A stretch of DNA of 64,000 nucleotides, taken from assembly GCA_951812925.1 (NCBI GenBank), contig OX638368.1, positions 79,528,909-79,592,908 on the forward strand, in the 5' to 3' direction. Source of the stretch: Calliopum simillimum (taxonomy: Eukaryota; Arthropoda; Insecta; Diptera; Lauxaniidae). A program made the translations under genes and the position numbers. The notes beneath the pieces are model-generated. The model ran no database searches. It had not been told where the DNA came from and worked only from the letters and a program-made list of their open reading frames with translations. Of this stretch, positions 42,621 to 54,436 are shown piece after piece; position 1 is the stretch's first letter; every line of letters begins with the position of its first letter.

Positions 42621-42849
42621 TTTTGTAAACGGTTTAAAACTGTCGCATAACATGTAATAATATTCCAAGTTCAGGTCATTGTCCTTAGGTAAATTGTAAA
42701 TAAATACCTATACATATGCTCAAAAGCATTTCAACAATCATTTATTCTTCATTTAACAGTTTCATTCCTAAATATTGTTGACAATTTCGCTTTTAAAACA
42801 ACAATTTCCGCTTTTAAACTTTCAACAACTTGCTACTGACTTAAATTTT

Positions 42850-43572
42850 TTAAAACGGACACACTAAAAACTAACTTGCTAAACTGAAACTTTTTTGGTG
42901 GTTTTTTGAAGAATTTTTCATCAAGATTATTGCCTCATACTTATTTTTAAAAAATTTAAATTTTTTCAAAAGTTTAAGCATGTGAATTTTTATGTACGTC
43001 TTTTTTCAAATTGCGATTTCTCCGTGGGTTTTGGCGAAAATTTATGAAACTTTTGTGGTAGTACTAAAAATAATTCAAAATTTAAATGAAATAAATTTTT
43101 CATAAAAACTTTTAAAATTTCTTATAAATAATGCACTTTTTAATAAACAAATGGATATTTAAGCTATATCTATAGATAAATAAAATCAAAATTTTTATAC
43201 AGAAATGTTCTCTGAAATCTGCACATTATTTCTAAAGAAAAAATTGGAGGAACTCATCATTAATAAAAAAGTTTATTTCTCTATAGGTATAGCTTAAACA
43301 TCCATTTGTTTATTAAAAAGTGCATTATTTATAAGAAATTTTAAAAGTTTTTATGAAAAGTTTATTTCATCTAAATTTTCGCTCAACATTTACGGAGAAA
43401 GCGCAATTTGAAAAAAGACGTACATACAAATTCACATGCTTATAACTTTTAAAAAATTTTTAATTTTTTAAAAAAAAGTATAAGGCAATAATCTTGATCA
43501 AAAACTCTTCAAAAAACCACTAAAAGAAGTTTCAGTTTGGCAAGTTAGTTTTTAGTGAGTCCGTTTCAAAAA
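42850..43572. mobile_element. Palindromic element, about 720 bp
   Basis: The arms, starting AACGGACACACTAAAAACTAACTTG on the left (two overlapping words) and mirrored before 43,572, match for about 330 bp around a centre near 43,225. It contains TGTACGTCTTTTTTCAAATT and its complement. No coding sequence or clear target duplication was seen. Confidence 0.75.
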
Positions 43573-43811
43573 ACACTTTCGTATTTAAAACAAGAGCAAA
43601 AGTTGAAAGAGTCACTTCCTCGTATCGCTTAACTTTCCTTCCCAATGTATTTGAGAAGTTGATGGATCCCTCGTTTTGGCCTAAGGATGTGGTAGTTCAT
43701 GAGTTCGTTTCTCGGCATTAGTCAAAACGTTATAGTGTTAGCTCAAAAAGTCATACTTTGTTTAATAATACTTAAAATATTTCTCTGCCTTCTCAAGTTT
43801 CTGCTTCAAAA

Positions 43812-44772
43812 AACTAAATGAGTTTAATTTACTTTATCTTTATTAACAGTAGTGGATTTGAATACCATGTCATCTGTTTTTCTGAAACATGGCTAAAACC
43901 CAGTACGCTAAGTATTGAAGTTTTTGCAAGCAACTTCATAATATATCGTAAAAATAAAAAATTCTATTCCAAATAACAATTCGAGTGGTGGTGGTGCTTT
44001 AATCGCTGTCTGCTCAAAGTTATTCTCCCAAGAAATCGTTTTGGAGGAATTCCTATATACATTAAACATTATAATGCAATAAAACTTGTAGGCTATAAGT
44101 TAAAAGCTGACGCTCACTTAATGGTTTCAGGTGATTTTAATTTACCAAGCATCACTTAGAGTTCCAATACTTAGGATCCTAAAAAGTTGCTTCCATCGCC
44201 AAGCAACCAACTTGAAACAGATTTTATAAATTCTATATCTGCTTTGGGACTTTTTCAAGTAAATCACGTACTGAATCTGAGATCTAGAACTTTAGATTTT
44301 ATTTTCTTTGATGATAGTGATATTATTCGTATTTCACGCTGTGATCCTCTAGAGTAGTCTTCAGGCAACTATCCTTCCCTGGAAATTGAATTAGAAGCAC
44401 ATGTGGCTATTCGCATTAAAGACAGTTTCACAGCCGATAAATCTTTTTACTTCAAGAAAACTAATTATGTTAGTGAATGAGATGCTATCTGAAATTGATT
44501 GGAACTCTGTTCTTCATCTCGATGAAGACATCATTACGGCTTAAAGTCTAATTGATGCAGTCTTAGCCTTTAATAATGCTGTAATCGGTTGTTTTCAACA
44601 TTTTGAACCAAAATTGTTTAAATCTGCTTCTTCTGGCCCAAACTGGTTTATAAATGTAATACGTAAATTGAGAAACTTAAAATCTAAACTTTACAGGAAG
44701 TTCAAAATGTCGTCCAAATCTACAGACTACACCACTACACTACACTACACTACACTGTTCAACGGCAAAAAA
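43812..44772 (+). pseudogene. ORF2 endonuclease part of the non-LTR element
   Basis: Across several frame changes the plus strand encodes VICFSETWLKPSTLSIEVF, a glycine-rich SGGGALIAV, LMVSGDFNLPSIT and LDFIFFDDSDI. These follow the SETWL, GGGVxIxV, GDFN and LDLxxxS blocks of the AP-like endonuclease of CR1/Jockey elements, which nicks the target DNA. The linker RKLRNLKSKLYRKFK follows at about 44,655-44,700. The chain is cut at about 44,772 by the fold-back. Confidence 0.75.
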
Positions 44773-45119
44773 TTATCTGAGTTCAGACCATAAAATTATT
44801 ATTCCTTGCTATTGACATAATAGAACTGCATTTACAAAATTTTTCCATCACGTCTCAATTTTCAGAAAAATTGACAAATCCAAAATCACGACTTACATCC
44901 GCGCGAAAATAAATTAAAAAATTTTTATCCGTCAGAATTTTAAAACAAAAATGTCAAACGATTTAGAAAATAGCAATTATTTCAAATCTGAAAAAAATTT
45001 TGAAATCGGTCCTTCAAATTTTTTTGTATGCCCGTTTAATTGAGAAAATGTACTGAAAAAACCAAACGCCAACCATCTTAAATTACATGAATCTTGCCTC
45101 AATCAATACAAAATTAAAA

Positions 45120-45897
45120 CTAGTAAGGGTGTAAAATTTGGCCTGGCGAAACATTAAATACCCTACACTGCAGTATTTTTAAAATTTTGCTCATATGGGA
45201 GGTGGCACGCCCTCATGTCCGAGTTCCTCTGGTTTTGGCTTAGAGCGTGCATTTATAGTCTTTAGTATTTGAGTGAAGTTTGGTTGGATTATCTCAAAAA
45301 ACTCTTTCAGTATAGCATTTTGAAACTTTTGTTCATATGGGAGGTGCCACGCCCCCTTGTCCGATTTTACCCATTTTTTGTTCAAATATTTTATTTATGA
45401 TTCTTAGTGTCTGAGTCAAATTTGGTTCCAATATCTCATAAAACGCTTTCAGTATAGCGTTTTGAAGCTTTTACTTATATGAGAGGTGCCACGCCCTCTT
45501 GTCCGAATTTTATCAGTTTTTTCTCAGAGCTTGCGCTTAAAATTCTTAGTATTTATGCGTATTTTGGTTGCATTGTCATGAAAAATACTCCTAAAATTGC
45601 ATTTAGAATATATTTTTTGTATGGGCGGTAGGCGTGTCCGTTGACCGATTTCGCTTATTTTCAATCCCCCGAGCTATCTTTGACGAGGCAGTGTATCAAA
45701 TTTCATTGAAATATCTTGCTCAGTTTTCCCAAAAAGTGTATTTCAACTCACAGCCAGCCAGACAGACGGACATGGCTATATCGACTCAGGAGGTGACGCT
45801 GATCAAGAATATATATACTTTTCTATATCTGCCACGCCTCCTTCTCTGCGTTACAAACGGAAGGACAAAGTGAATATACCCTGGGTGTAGGGTATAA
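45120..45897. mobile_element. Insertion of GCCACGCCC-type dispersed repeat
   Basis: Absent from the mirror arm at about 46,187, so the limits are known to within a few bases. It starts near TAGTAAGGGTGTAAAATTTGG and ends GGTGTAGGGTATAAAA. It has about three units of 145 bp with ATGGGAGGTGCCACGCCC, then ACAGACGGACATGGCTATATC and ATCAAGAATATATATACTT, a tail common in fly intergenic repeats. The 5' motif CTGGCGAAACATTAAATACC recurs inverted at about 52,575. The element class is unknown. Confidence 0.75.
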
Positions 45898-46324
45898 AAA
45901 ACTCTTCACAGGCTTGTGCGCCATTATCTTAACTTTATTTTAATACCAAAAACTTATGGATTAGACCATGAATAACCAACTTATTTCCTTTTGAACAAAA
46001 AATGTACATATAGAAAGTCATACAAAAGCTATTGAATTTTGTATCATAACTACTTGGAAGTAAAAGTGCTTGTATGACTTCCTATATGTACATTTTTGGT
46101 TCAAAAGGAAATAAGTTGGTTATTCATGGTCCAATCCTTAAGTTTTTGGTATCAGAATAAAGTTAAAATAATGACGTGAAGAGTTTTTTTAATTTTGTAT
46201 TGATTTAAGCAAGATTTATGTAACTAAAGATGGTTGGTGTTTGGTTTTTTCAGTACATTTTCTTAATTAAAAAATTTCAAAATTTTTTTCAGATTTGAAA
46301 TTATTGCTATTTTCTGAATCGTTT

Positions 46325-46554
46325 AATATGTAGTTATTTAGATTTAAGATTTTTTGATAAAACATCAAAGATACTTCAAAAAGCCATGAGCAAGCTTTTG
46401 ATTTTTCCATCAGTAATAATATTGCTGTTAGCATTTTGCAAGACTCCACTGTAATAGAATATATTATATCAATTCTATGTATCCTTCCACCGTTACTATT
46501 TTTATTATGTACTATTGTTATTGATTTAAAGGCTCAATAAATTTGCTTAATTAC
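46325..46554. mobile_element. 230-bp insertion with 13-bp target duplication
   Basis: TTCTGAATCGTTT occurs at 46,312-46,324 and 46,555-46,567. The left arm has one copy (about 44,958-44,970, with one mismatch) and no insert. A duplication of this length suits target-primed retroposition more than a DNA transposon. No tail or promoter is obvious. The minus strand has a 60-codon frame of unknown meaning. Confidence 0.65.
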
Positions 46555-46854
46555 TTCTGAATCGTTTGACATTTTGGTTTTAAAATTCTGACGGATAAAA
46601 ATTTTTTAATTTATTTTCGTGCGGATGTAAGTCGTGATTTTGGATTTGTCAATTTTTCTGAAAATTGAGACGTGATGGAAAAATTTTGTAAATGCAGTTC
46701 TATTATGTCAATAGCAAGGAATAATGATTTTATGGTCTGAACTGAGATAAAAACAAAAACCTGAAATTCGTTGAACAGTGTTATTGTTCTGCAAGGAATA
46801 GGTATCAATTATTATGCAATAAAACCTACCAATCATACCTACAAAAGCCCGAGT

Positions 46855-47200
46855 AAAAATGATAAAGGGCTGAACATAGGCTGAACGTGGGCTTTTTTGC
46901 ATTTTAAAGGCCGTACGTGGTCTGTCCAAAAATAAAAAAGCCAAAAAGGCTGTACACACGGCTGAACAAGGGCAGTACAAATGTACAAAAAAAAAATTTT
47001 TGCAGAAAACAAATGGGCTGTACGTGGGCTGTACAATTGAATTTTACTATTGAATTGGGTTGAACATGGGCTGTACATCGGCCGTACAATTTATTTTGTA
47101 TTTTTGAAATGGGCTGAACATGGGCTGTACGTAGGCTGTACGTGGGCTGTACATGGGCTGTACAATTGAATTTTACTATTGAATTGGGCTGAATATATAT
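46855..47200. repeat. GGGCTGTACATG-type short tandem repeat
   Basis: Words GGGCTGTACATG, GGCTGTACGTGG and GGGCTGAACATG repeat every 12-25 bp. A longer unit with TACAATTGAATTTTACTATT occurs twice (about 47,030 and 47,160). Confidence 0.85.
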
Positions 47201-47545
47201 ATTTTTATAAGCTACTGCCAAAAAAACCGTGTTTAATTTGGCTTAAACACGAAAAAGTGTAAAAAACTACTATAAAAATGAACTTTTCGTTGCTATATCA
47301 GATCTTAGATATTGGTACACTTATTGGAAGCTTAAGAATTTTTCTCTATCATAGTGCAAAAACATATTCGATCGAAATTGAGTTTCTCAAAATATATTCG
47401 AAAAAATGGAGCTATAACCTAAAAAATCGAAAAGATCGATTATCTCGAGAACGGCCCCTAGGAAAAAAATAATAAATGCGATTTTCGGACTCAGCGACCT
47501 CAAATTAGTTTAGAAAATATGGTTTGCAAAATGTTACATTTTGGC
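47200..47545. repeat. Dispersed repeat shared with about 19,610-19,870
   Basis: The phrases ATAAATGCGATTTTCGGACTC, GACCTCAAATTAGTTTAGAAA and ATGGTTTGCAAAATGTTACA occur in the same order at both places. A shorter trace is near 22,255. Confidence 0.7.
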
Positions 47546-49365
47546 TGTTGTCTAGTGTTACTTATTTTGATTATGAATGATATGCCATCCGTCATAAATA
47601 CTAGTTATGTGCTAATGTATACCAACGACGTCAAACTTTTCAAGCCTATCAAAAATGCATTTTACTCTTTCTGCCTACAACATGATATTGATAACACTAG
47701 TTTACAGCCAAAATTCCCAGTGAATGCCATTATTCATTTTATATGTATAATGGGCTGCTGATTTCAAAAATCGCATTATTTTATTTTTTCTTTCGTGTCG
47801 TTTTCGAGATATCGGTCATTTTCGGCTTTTGGACCAAAAAAAAAGATAGTTTCATTTAAATATCTCAAGAACCAATGTTTGTGTTTAAACGTTTCATATG
47901 TCATATTAAAGGTAATTAAATTACCTACAAATTATGTTCACATCACTTTTTGGTTGGTTTGTTAGTTTTGGCGAAATACATTGATTTCTAAAGAAAACAT
48001 TTTTTTTTTCGAAAAAATTAAGAAAAAATCAAAATCAACTTCAAATTTACACAAGAAAAAATAACTTTTGTTTTTTTTGTATCATAGAATATGTATTTAT
48101 GAAGAAAATAAGATACTACTTATGAAAATCGATGGAAAAATGCAAAAGTTGTATACAATTCATTGATAAATTACTAAAATGCGTTTTTGCCTATTTTTTT
48201 CGTTTTCTTCAATTTATTCCTCCGAAACTAACAAACCAGCCAAAAAGTGATGTGAATGTCATTTATAGGAAATTTCAATACCTTTAATATGACATGCAAT
48301 ACGTTGAAACATAGACATCAGTTCGTGAGATATTTGTATTTAAGTGGAACTATCTTTTTTTTTTGGTCCAAGAACCGAAAATGACCGATATCTCGAAAAC
48401 GACACGAAAGAAAAAAAAAAAATAATGCAATTTTCGGAATCAGGAGCCCATTCTACATAAGTATAAAATGAATAATGACATTCAATGGGAAAAAAAATTT
48501 TAATCATTTGTAAACTAGTGTAATTTTACTGCTTGGTGTAAAATTAATTGCATGACCTTAAATTTATATATATGCAAATTAATATCATTTTCACGCAGGC
48601 CTTTAATTCTTTACAACTACAAAGTTGATGATTGCATTCTGGAACGTCTTATATCATTTGAAGATCTAGGAGTAACCATGGATTCCAAACTAGGTCTTAA
48701 TCTACATGTCTCTAAAACTGTAAACAAAGCTATTAGTGTTCTCGGTTTCATGAAATGTTGGTCTAAAGAATTTTCTATTCCTTACGTAACAAAGTTATTA
48801 TTCACATCGCTCGTACGACCCATTTTAGAGTATGGTTCTGTTGTTTGGAGTCCTCATTATGAATGCCATATCAATTCTATTGAGTCAGTTCAAAAAGGTT
48901 TATTTTATTTGCTGTAAGAAATCTTCCATGGAATCCTAGCATCAATTTGCCCCCTTATACACATCGGTTGAAGCTAATTAATTTACCTACCTTAAAAAAT
49001 CGGAGAACCATGCTTAACAAATGTTTTGTACTTAAGCTTATAAAAAGCGATAATATTTGTGAATACTTGTTAAGTATATACGTAGTTGCCTTTAATGTAC
49101 CTTAGCGCCCAACTAGAAATTTTGAATTTTTCCATCTGCGTCATCATAGAACCAACTACATGCTTCAAGAGCCACTTCGACGCTCTTATAGTGATTTTAA
49201 CATGGTTTTAAATGTAATCGATTTTAATGAATCCTTTCATCAAATTAATAAAAAAATTATAAATTTTCTATTTTCTTTAAGAACTTCACGTCCATTCTGC
49301 ACGCATTCTTCTGAATTTGAGCATCTACAGTCCATAGATGTATCAACTCTTTTCATTGCTTAGCT
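47545..49365 (+). pseudogene. ORF2 RT end of the non-LTR element, split by a MITE
   Basis: YVLMYTNDVKLF (about 47,605-47,640) is a YADD box changed to YTND. The chain continues FYSFCLQHDID up to 47,694 and, after the Harbinger-type insertion, FTAWCKINCMTLN from 48,524. Then come LISFEDLGVTMDSKLGLNLH, KCWSKEFSIPYVTKLLFTSL and VRPILEYGSVVWSP, the RT thumb blocks. After frame changes at about 48,900 and 49,105 the C-terminal tail (FSLRTSRPFC) ends at 49,363. Catalytically dead, but recognisable over its full tail. Confidence 0.85.
47695..48520. mobile_element. Harbinger-type non-autonomous element, copy 2, TSD TAA
   Basis: The ends CACTAGTTTACA and TGTAAACTAGTG are flanked by TAA at 47,692-47,694 and 48,521-48,523. 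Deleting the element and one TAA restores the RT reading frame of the host non-LTR element, which proves the boundaries. The arms are about 300 bp and the centre has no gene. It is the same family as 4,981-7,245. Confidence 0.88.
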
Positions 49366-49369
49366 GCGG

Positions 49370-50150
49370 TTTCATTTCCAGCCAACAAGAAACACAACGA
49401 TAATTATTACCTGCATGATAACATCATCCACTAATTTCATTTAGATGGTAATTTATCATATCAGCTTCCTCAAAGCGTTTCATCTAACGCTGTGGACATA
49501 CCGCTCCTTCCAGCGCTTTTCGTCGAGATAGTGGTTGCAATGTATAGCGCTAGGGTGGTTCGTGAGCACCATTCTCTGCCGTGCCGTGGTTCCTGGACAA
49601 AGAGTTTAGAAAAGTAATTTAAGGAAACTCAATAATGCTTTGTTCCGGTACTATTTGAACCACTTCCTTTTTTTATTTTTTTTGTAACCACTACTTTCAT
49701 TATGCCAGCTTCCACAAAGCGTTTCATCTAACGCTTTGGCCATAGCCCTCCTTCCTGCGCTTTCTTCGAGATAGTGGTTGCAATGTATAGCGTTCTTCTA
49801 GCGCTAGGGTTTTTCGCGAGCACCATTCTCTGCAGTGCTATTGCTCCTGGGCAAAGAGTTTAGAAAAGCAATTTAAGGAAACTCTTGCGAGTATTCTTTC
49901 AAATTGCATATTTCAATAATGCTTTGTTTCGGTACTATTTGAACCACCACGTTTGTTACCACTACTTACGTATCCAGCCTTGCTCTTATTTGTGAGCTGT
50001 TTTTAAACGAAACAATAATTTTTGGTCTTGCTCATTTGTTTTAATGTTTATATTTTTGAATTGTATTATATAAAATAATCATTATTGTAATTTATAAGGG
50101 TTATTACAGCTCAGTAAATGAAACTTAAATAAATAAATAAACAAATACTC
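49370..50150 (+). repeat. 3' region of the non-LTR element with a duplicated 240-bp block
   Basis: The block from CAGCTTCCTCAAAGCGTTTC (about 49,460) recurs from CAGCTTCCACAAAGCGTTTC (about 49,707), offset about 247 bp, up to GTTACCACTACTT. Tail: AATGAAACTTAAATAAATAAATAA ends near 50,150 (written as overlapping words). Confidence 0.75.
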
Positions 50151-50164
50151 AAGTTCTATAGCTT

Positions 50165-50460
50165 AAATTAAAGGTAAGGACATGAGGGACATTTCATAAT
50201 AAGATAGTTTTTACATAAAATCTCAAAATTTCATATACAATGCGAACTTTAAGTTTGAGGTGCCATAAAATGAAAGAATCACTGATATACATATATATTC
50301 GGTAAAGTACGAGTCTTTTTATTTTTCATAATCTATCAGAAAAAACTATGGGACCGCAGGGATTTTTTTTTGTGTTGCACTGTGTAATTTAACACCATTA
50401 AACGACAAAATTTGATTGGCATTTTATAAGCCATTTTGAACGGCTCTAATTGTTTGCTAA
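50165..50460 (-). repeat. Dispersed repeat, inverted copy of 28,575-28,960
   Basis: See the partner copy. The minus strand here matches its plus strand. Confidence 0.75.
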
Positions 50461-50488
50461 GCTTGTTATAATTTAATTTATTATAATT

Positions 50489-50806
50489 TTAAATTTTAAA
50501 AATTATTTTTTTCAATAAAAAATACCCATTTTTTGGTATTAAATTCCCGACTACAATAGTTTGTTTGGTGTCAATAAGGCCTCTATTGGGTTTGTCTAAC
50601 TTAACGTTGCCATCCGTTGACTTTTTTCCGGACACCTTCTTCTTTTTTGAGTGTTTTAGGGACGTCCGGGCTCTTTTTTGTTTGTGTCTGGTGTAAAGTT
50701 GACGTCCGGGAAAAGTTTTATTTTCTTCCATAAAAGGCTTAAAGTTTCCCTTAAAGTATTTTTCAATCAAACATTGTGAACACCTATAAAAATCTATAAC
50801 ATTCAT
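50489..50806 (-). CDS. Unrecognised 105-codon frame, lysine-rich
   Basis: The frame starts MNVIDFYRCSQCLIEKYFKG and has a basic middle (HSKKKKVSGKKSTDGN). CSQCLIEKYF could be half of a zinc-binding site. No homologue is recognised and there are no splice or promoter cues. It is probably a fragment of an unidentified element or a chance frame. Confidence 0.2.
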   Translation of the reverse strand: MNVIDFYRCSQCLIEKYFKGNFKPFMEENKTFPGRQLYTRHKQKRARTSLKHSKKKKVSGKKSTDGNVKLDKPNRGLIDTKQTIVVGNLIPKNGYFLLKKIIFKI

Positions 50807-51091
50807 CCACTACTTTTACAAAAAATTGGTCTGAACAAGAAAATTGGTTAGGTAATGTCCAAGTTATGAAGTTATGCGACACAGTATTTGTCATTAAATG
50901 ATTTTCAGAAACTTCAATGATTTAAGTTTGTTTTGAAAGGACTGTTTTGGTAATAACAATATATATTAAGTTTTTTTGGGCTTTTACAGTCAACTTTGCA
51001 ATGAACAACAACAGACGCTATAAAAATTAATTTGGAGATTGGTGACATATGTTTCGGCTATTTCTACGCATGTACATATATATAGATATGC

Positions 51092-52125
51092 ATATGGGAG
51101 ATTCCATGCGAATTTTTTCGACGAAAAATGTTAACCCTGGAAACGTGTTCTTCAAGTGCTTCCGATGACCCATTCAAATTTTTACGGCAATCGGTTGCGC
51201 CAAACCCGATATATCCACTAACCAGAATATTGTGTAGACCGATTTTCTCGTTTTTTCATGATTTTCAGGCGTGAATAACTAGAAATGAGTGCATTTTCAA
51301 GGCCTAATGATTGGTGGAGAAACTTGTTTGTTGTATCCTAAAAAATATTTTCGTCTCGGATAAAAAATGTGTTGCGCATACGCAATATGATTTTTTTTCC
51401 ATTTTCATACCGTGGGCCCCGAAATTTTTTGTCTCACCCGGTCTCAAAATGTTTATCGAAGTGTCTTTTGGTAGTCACCAAATTTTCAGAGTGGAGATTT
51501 CCATTTTTTCCTCAGTAGCTCAATATGACTGATGCGCGGGAAAATAAGTAACTCGACTTTAAAGGTAATCTGCACGTTAATTCTCATTTTTTACTATCGG
51601 ATGACTTCGTATGATTATAACAGTGAAAATACACACAATACCGAGTTGAAAAAGTAACTTTACTTCAACCGATAATAAAAACATGAGAATTAGTGTGCAG
51701 ATTACCTTTAAAATCGAGTTTTTTTATTTTCCCGCGCACCAGTCATATTGAGCTCATGGGGACAATGTGGAAATCTCCACTCTAAAAATTTTGTGAATAC
51801 CAAAGGATACTTCGACGAACATTTTAAGACCGGGTGAAACAAAAATTTCGGGGCCCACGAATATAAAATATTTTTCAGGACACAAGAAATAAGTTTCTCT
51901 CTAATCATCATGCCTTGAAAATGCACTCTTTCGAATTATTCCCGCCTGAAAAACATAGAAAAAACGGAAAAATCGGTCTACACAATAATCTGTTAAGTGG
52001 ATAAATCGGGTATGGCGCAAAAATTAGAATGAGTCATCGGAAGCACTTGAAAAACACATTTCCGGGGTGAAAATGGATTTTTATTTTTCGTCGAATAATT
52101 TCGCATGGAATTCCCCATATATATT
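51092..52125. mobile_element. Palindrome with 500-bp arms
   Basis: The left arm 51,092-51,601 and right arm about 51,669-52,125 are inverted, for example ATTCCATGCGAA, AACCCGATATATCCACT, CGTGGGCCCCGAAATTTTT and TTAATTCTCAT with their complements. They differ by scattered substitutions. The spacer is about 65 bp. No gene or clear target duplication is present. Confidence 0.8.
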
Positions 52126-52279
52126 TTCATACATCCAGTAGGTCAAAGCCAAACTCGTACATCAAATTATACACGATAAGCAAACGTTTCAAAATGCTGT
52201 TCTGGAAATATTTTTAAAGATAATTAAACAAGATTTTAATCAAATACTAAAAAAGTAAATGCAAACTCTAATCAGAAAT

Positions 52280-52600
52280 TTGGTTGATCTGAAGAAGGAG
52301 GCGTGGCACCGCCCATATACTAAAAATTTTTAAAATCCTCTAATGCAAGCGATATTTCAGGTACTGTGACAGGCAGACTAGGGCGCGACACCTTCCATAC
52401 AAGCAACTTTTTAAAAACGATGTGTTACAAGCGTTATTTGAGGTAAAGCAACCAAATTTTGCATATATACTTGGAATAGTCAAAGGAAGCTCTGAGCAAA
52501 AACTAAGTTAATTCAAATATGAAGGCACCCCTATATATGTAAGTAAAATTTTCAAATGTAGTGTAGGGTATTTAATTTTTCGCCAGACCAAATGTAACGC
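52280..52600 (-). repeat. GCCACGCCC-type dispersed repeat, opposite orientation to 45,120
   Basis: Has GGAGGCGTGGCACCGCCCATA and ends AAATTTTTCGCCAGACCAAATG, the complement of the start of the 45,120-45,897 insertion. About half the length of that copy. Confidence 0.65.
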
Positions 52601-53635
52601 CCCACAGTGCGGCGATAGAAGGCATTTGCGTAAAAAATTTTTGTTCAAATTTAAAGTTTTTTTTATGCCATTCTACAGCAAATAATCCAATTAAGAAATC
52701 CCCTGAAAATTATTGAAAACTATTTTGATTTGTAAGTGTTACAACTTGTTAAACTCGAACTTTTTTTCGAAAAAAAAATCTTTAAGAAAATTTGCTAATC
52801 GCAGAGCTTTTTAAAAATAATTGCTGCTCCTAAACCTCAAAAGCAATTGTAATAAAATAAAATGCATACAAAAGCCTACATACCCATTTATTTGTAGTAT
52901 TTTTTGTATGCAAATTTTTTTAGCCAAATTAAAGTTGTTTTAAAAGATATAAAAAAAAATTTTCAAATATTAAAAACCAGAAAATGCTAATTTTCTTTAG
53001 AGCAGGAAAAAAAAAGACGGGACTTGCGGGCATTGTTCTCAAACGTACAGATAGTAAAGATTCCATATTTTAAGATAGGAAAAATTCACAACCCCGTTTT
53101 TCCCCGTTTACTTTAAATATTTATCTGAATATCCCGTATTTACGTAAAAATCAATGATTTTATAAAATTTACACCACAAAATTTTTTTCAAATGCTTTGA
53201 ATTTTTATAAATCTGATTTTTTTTTTACAGCATACTTTTATATGTCAAAAACACTTTGAACTATTAAAATTTTAATATGGTTTTTTAAAGCCTAAAAGCA
53301 TGCACAAACATTTTATCCAGTTAACTTTCGTGGTTTTATTTATTTGAATATCTCTTTTTCTATTCATTGCATTTGAAAATTAATTGCATTTCTGAAAACA
53401 ACGTAAAAAAATGTATCAGTATGATAAATCTTATTGAAATCGAACCAAAACTGTGGAAATGCCGCTCCGTTGTATGGAGTGACAGCACTGTGCGCCCTAA
53501 CAAGTTCATTATTGAAAAAAAATTTATAAAATTTGTCTTTCGAAATTGGTTGGAGAAGCAGATCGTGGCCATAAATAGACAAAAATGAAAGTTCACGTTC
53601 GTACGTTATACTTAAGTTTAGAAAATAATTAATGG
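52601..53635. other. AT-rich sequence, no gene recognised
   Basis: Many A/T runs. Short frames on both strands at 53,360-53,596 overlap each other and show no family pattern. Confidence 0.5.
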
Positions 53636-53639
53636 TTTA

Positions 53640-53825
53640 CAAAATTATTTTTCTTCCGACTCTTACACATGCGTCACCAGTATGGGCTAACGCTGCTTCA
53701 TGTCATTTCAAAAAATTGCAAGTTATGCAAAATAATACATATATTGAAAATGATAACTAGACACGTCTCTACCAGAAACCTCCATCAATTAACTAATATG
53801 AAGTTAATAAGTACTTATGTATATA
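53640..53825 (+). pseudogene. Small Jockey-like RT tail fragment
   Basis: The plus strand encodes IIFLPTLTHASPVWANAASC followed by FKKLQVMQNN. This is the pattern of the RT thumb of Jockey elements (PxLTYGxPVW...KKLQxxQNK). It is only about 60 residues long with stops on both sides. Confidence 0.6.
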
Positions 53826-53930
53826 GCGAATAATAAAGAAAGATTTATCGAAAGTTGATAACAAGTTTTAATTTTTCATAAGTTGTTAACTTATAAAATT
53901 CAAATTTATTACATAAGTAGTAATAACGTA

Positions 53931-54434
53931 GGGTAGAACGGGGTTAAGCAACCACTTTTGTGTTTGGCAATCTGTCTTGGTTTTTGCTCGGAAAATTTCT
54001 TTAGAATCTTTTTTTCCGACCTTACCGTGGTGCCTGTTGCTCCTTCTGGTTATTTAACCCCACGTACTTTTGTTTATTTTAAGGCGAATAACTTTTTAAC
54101 AAATTAAAATTTTGTAAAACCAATTACTGATTTGGATTCAGCATGTAATTCTGCTCTTGGAAAACATTTACCTTTCTTTCTGCACTTCACTGATTTGTGG
54201 AATTTTAAACTTTTGTCGACTGAAAATATTGCGGCGAGGACACATCAAATCTTTCTTTCTTCAGAACTCAGGTTATAACACACGTGCGGTAGTGGAACAT
54301 TTTCCAAAGTTGCGTTGCATCGATCACTATCTACTGTACCAACGGTCGTTCGATTCGACTTTATTAAAAATAAAAAAAATAAATTAGAGGCAATTGGTTG
54401 TTTAACCCCGTGGCGATTTAACCCCGTTCTACCC
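53931..54434. mobile_element. TA-flanked MITE (GGGTAGAACGGGGTTAA ends)
   Basis: GGGTAGAACGGGGTTAA and TTAACCCCGTTCTACCC bound a 504-bp element flanked by TA (53,929-53,930; 54,435-54,436). The word GGGGTTAA, or its complement, recurs subterminally near 54,058 and 54,405. It resembles the 21,373 and 33,793 families in design. Confidence 0.8.
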
Positions 54435-54436
54435 TA

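Larger units (their letters stand above)
44773..46750. mobile_element. Fold-back element with two datable insertions
   Basis: The ends TTATCTGAGTTCAGACC and GGTCTGAACTGAGATAA are inverted, and the arms pair along their whole length to a hairpin centre near 46,050. The left arm alone contains about 775 bp extra (45,120-45,897). The right arm alone contains 230 bp extra (46,325-46,554) with a 13-bp direct repeat. In each case the partner arm shows the empty site. No transposase is present. Confidence 0.78.
43812..50150 (+). mobile_element. CR1/Jockey-like non-LTR retrotransposon, interrupted
   Basis: Order on the plus strand: AP-endonuclease region (43,812-44,770), RT end (47,545-49,365), 3' region with a duplicated 240-bp block, and an AATAAATAAATAAA-type tail at about 50,130. 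The element is split by a fold-back (44,773-46,750), further repeat sequence to 47,545, and a Harbinger-type insertion at 47,695-48,520. The 5' half of RT is not found and was probably lost. Confidence 0.75.

Noticed and set aside
46611..47221. Several minus-strand frames with HVQP and CTAHVQP repeats
   Set aside because: Translations of the GGGCTGTACATG short tandem repeat; they occur in all three frames.
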